Source: Rugosimonospora sp036494675 (GTDB lineage Bacteria > Actinomycetota > Actinomycetes > Mycobacteriales > Micromonosporaceae). From it: a stretch of DNA of 17,068 nucleotides. The position numbers and the translations under genes are program-made. The stretch lies in assembly GCA_036494675.1 (NCBI GenBank), contig DASXOA010000437.1, forward strand, positions 1 through 17,068, in the 5' to 3' direction. Below the pieces are notes generated by a model. The model was given only the letters and a program-made list of their open reading frames with translations. It did no database searches and was not told where the DNA came from. Shown here piece after piece: positions 16,701 to 17,068 of this stretch. Within the stretch, counting starts at the first letter, position 1; the number at the start of each line of letters is the position of its first letter.

Positions 16701-17068
16701 TGCGGCCAGTGGTACAGCCGGAGCATGTCGGGATGGTCGGTCCTGACCGCGTTGCAGGGCTTCACCTACAACGGCGCGACCCATGACCTCGGGTTCGAAC
16801 CGCAGTGGCAGCCGGACGACCACTCGTCGTTCTTCACCGCCGGCACCAGCTACGGCACGCTGAGCCAGCGCGTGCGCGGAGCCGACCAGGCCGACACCAT
16901 CCAGGTGTCCGCCGGTTCACTGCGGCTGAACCAGGTGCAGCTGGCGGTCGGGTCGCACGGGGTGCGCCAGGTACGGGTGAGCGTCGACCACCACCCCGTC
17001 GACGCGCACTGGTCGGCCACGGCGGGTGGCCTGTCCGTCGAACTGCCGGCCACCACGGTACGCGCGGG
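13713..17068 (+). CDS. Secreted GH116 (DUF608) glycosidase with N-terminal jelly-roll and Fn3 domains, cut off by the window edge
   Basis: The frame is open from the ATG at 13713 (GGAAGGA, 5 nt upstream) to the right edge, giving 1118 residues with no stop. The signal peptide ends at ASA (residue 31). Residues about 35-195 look like a jelly-roll (WNFEDGTQQGW, DESTGGWGHLTIDDV) of the type seen beside GH32 enzymes. Fn3 spans about 197-285. The GH116 N-domain begins near PVGPLGAGGILHFGDG (309-324). The catalytic domain shows GMPNHVWEYAQ (672-682), FDGQAG (724-729), SDIDMLLGQWW (857-867), DETWTGTEYSSAALMI and CGQWYSRSMSGWSVLTALQGF. D860 aligns with the acid/base Asp of GBA2-type enzymes. The Glu nucleophile is not evident at its usual spacing. 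GH116 includes beta-glucosidases and, as reported in Microbacterium, an exo-beta-D-arabinofuranosidase; the latter fits this locus. The catalytic domain looks nearly complete. Confidence 0.9.
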   Translation, partial: MKSPRRFVSALLGTLTLTAGLLAVTTPPASAADITGPTRWNFEDGTQQGWTAQPGSHFGPLITDRVYYHNNPSQKWNKEGTYFLSTEEDPQGNYNDSYTGVLDSPSFTLTRPDITLLINGGNLPQTYVAACLPDAAATNGCRILAKTQGTDAEPFLYRTLDLSAHLGQTLFLQLVDESTGGWGHLTIDDVRVNYPSVPAGVTADRSDTAVSLRWDPVRDAGLKGYDVYRSTDETSGYTLITTQPTTATSYTDRSATPSTGYFYRVVSVFADGSRGEGPNTAYARPYQDPFARGSTVTYTGDQRSGIEFPVGPLGAGGILHFGDGTRNESWIFNHDDTFRDRDTGTVPNSFFAVRAASDNGQPVVRALQTSGEGAFPGMRDLSFQGEYPMAHYQFDDSTLPVQVSEDVTNPTIPGNLKDSAIPTAVYSFTLKNPTKQPLSVSLMATQQNAVGFDGVGTIGGPTSDTNARFGNNTNALTLDAQQGRLLMSGTPDNYGNSAAVDPDPTGPKLALSMLASNVTGTASWSGLDKLYADFADDGAARGPASATSPSPATTVDGALSTTVRLKPGAEVKIPVVFSWNFPANPARNFGGEGEQYTNWWPNAAAVDAYTVAHLPSLLKQTQQFHDTVYRSNLPQYVLDRLTSGISVLHTPSVFWARNGFFGGWEGYGCCWGMPNHVWEYAQTASALWPQVGQMWTRQWLDAEKPDGLLPYRYDTSTDNYGVAFDGQAGVILSAYRTYEQTGDTAWLKRYWGKIQGAMNYLVTANDPDRDGILAGAQYTTLDSSESGTGSWLGSLYLAAVNATAQMAQVAGDAAANTSYRTLYDTGRANQENLLWNGDYYEEKPQNLPGTVAYGPGSDIDMLLGQWWSTQLGLGDIYDSGHMGTAARNLFANNFQTSFVSGPPDGRDYVEPTDAGMKNTTWPRGGKPTNPLLYYDETWTGTEYSSAALMIQRGDVVDGLRVVQAAADRYDGRLRDDLALGGCAAGDGAGNPFGDVECGQWYSRSMSGWSVLTALQGFTYNGATHDLGFEPQWQPDDHSSFFTAGTSYGTLSQRVRGADQADTIQVSAGSLRLNQVQLAVGSHGVRQVRVSVDHHPVDAHWSATAGGLSVELPATTVRA

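Noticed and set aside
13557..16823. Long minus-strand open frame of 1088 codons
   Set aside because: It is antisense to the GH116 gene. It shows no domain, only repetitive Val/Gly/Arg-rich sequence typical of mirror frames in GC-rich DNA, while the plus strand carries clear GH116 motifs.
1..17068. tRNA or rRNA genes, CRISPR arrays, insertion sequences, attachment sites
   Set aside because: None seen: no regularly spaced repeats, no transposase-like proteins, no terminal repeats around the gene block and no RNA-gene signatures in the few non-coding stretches.

Overview
The window is GC-rich actinomycete-type DNA. Several CDSs start with GTG, Shine-Dalgarno sites are strong, and the secreted proteins carry Sec signal peptides, Fn3 modules and a lipoprotein-type binding protein. 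I cannot name the genus from the sequence alone. Every base except 1-46 falls in a gene, a short intercistronic gap, or one 491-nt divergent regulatory region.

Layout. Eight genes lie on the minus strand and are transcribed right to left: an L-fucose/D-arabinose-type isomerase (13221-11800), a secreted multidomain GH172 (DUF2961) furanosidase (11716-8444), a ribose-family sugar ABC importer made of a twin-cassette ATPase (8392-6722), a permease (6729-5512) and a lipoprotein binding protein (5515-4514), an FGGY pentulose kinase (4398-2926), a secreted GH43-like five-bladed propeller hydrolase (2906-1176), and a LacI-family regulator (1108-47). The spacing is tight: there is an 8-nt overlap, an ATGA overlap, and gaps of 19, 51, 67, 83 and 115 nt. 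Diverging from this block on the plus strand is a large secreted GH116 (DUF608) glycosidase (13713 to the right edge, where it is cut off).

Regulation. The 13222-13712 region holds two back-to-back sigma70-like promoters. Each is followed directly by a LacI-type operator with an ATCGAT core; one is the perfect 16-mer GTGAAATCGATTTCAC. The LacI gene at the end of the operon is the obvious candidate repressor. Further dyads (GGACGGT/ACCGTCC and GGGTTGA/TCAACCC) suggest a second input.

How the genes may work together. GH172 and GH116 are the families reported to contain exo-alpha- and exo-beta-D-arabinofuranosidases that degrade mycobacterial arabinogalactan and lipoarabinomannan. L-fucose isomerases also convert D-arabinose to D-ribulose, and an FGGY kinase can then give D-ribulose 5-phosphate, which enters the pentose phosphate pathway directly. 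The window has no epimerase or aldolase, as expected if D-arabinose is the sugar. My main inference is that this is a self-contained D-arabinan scavenging locus: outside-cell debranching, ABC uptake, isomerisation, phosphorylation and LacI control. It would let an actinomycete feed on cell-wall D-arabinan of mycolata relatives. The GH43-like protein may be a further, uncharacterised D-arabinan-active enzyme, since no GH183 endo-D-arabinanase is visible here. The substrate assignment is inference; the families and the operon structure are well supported.
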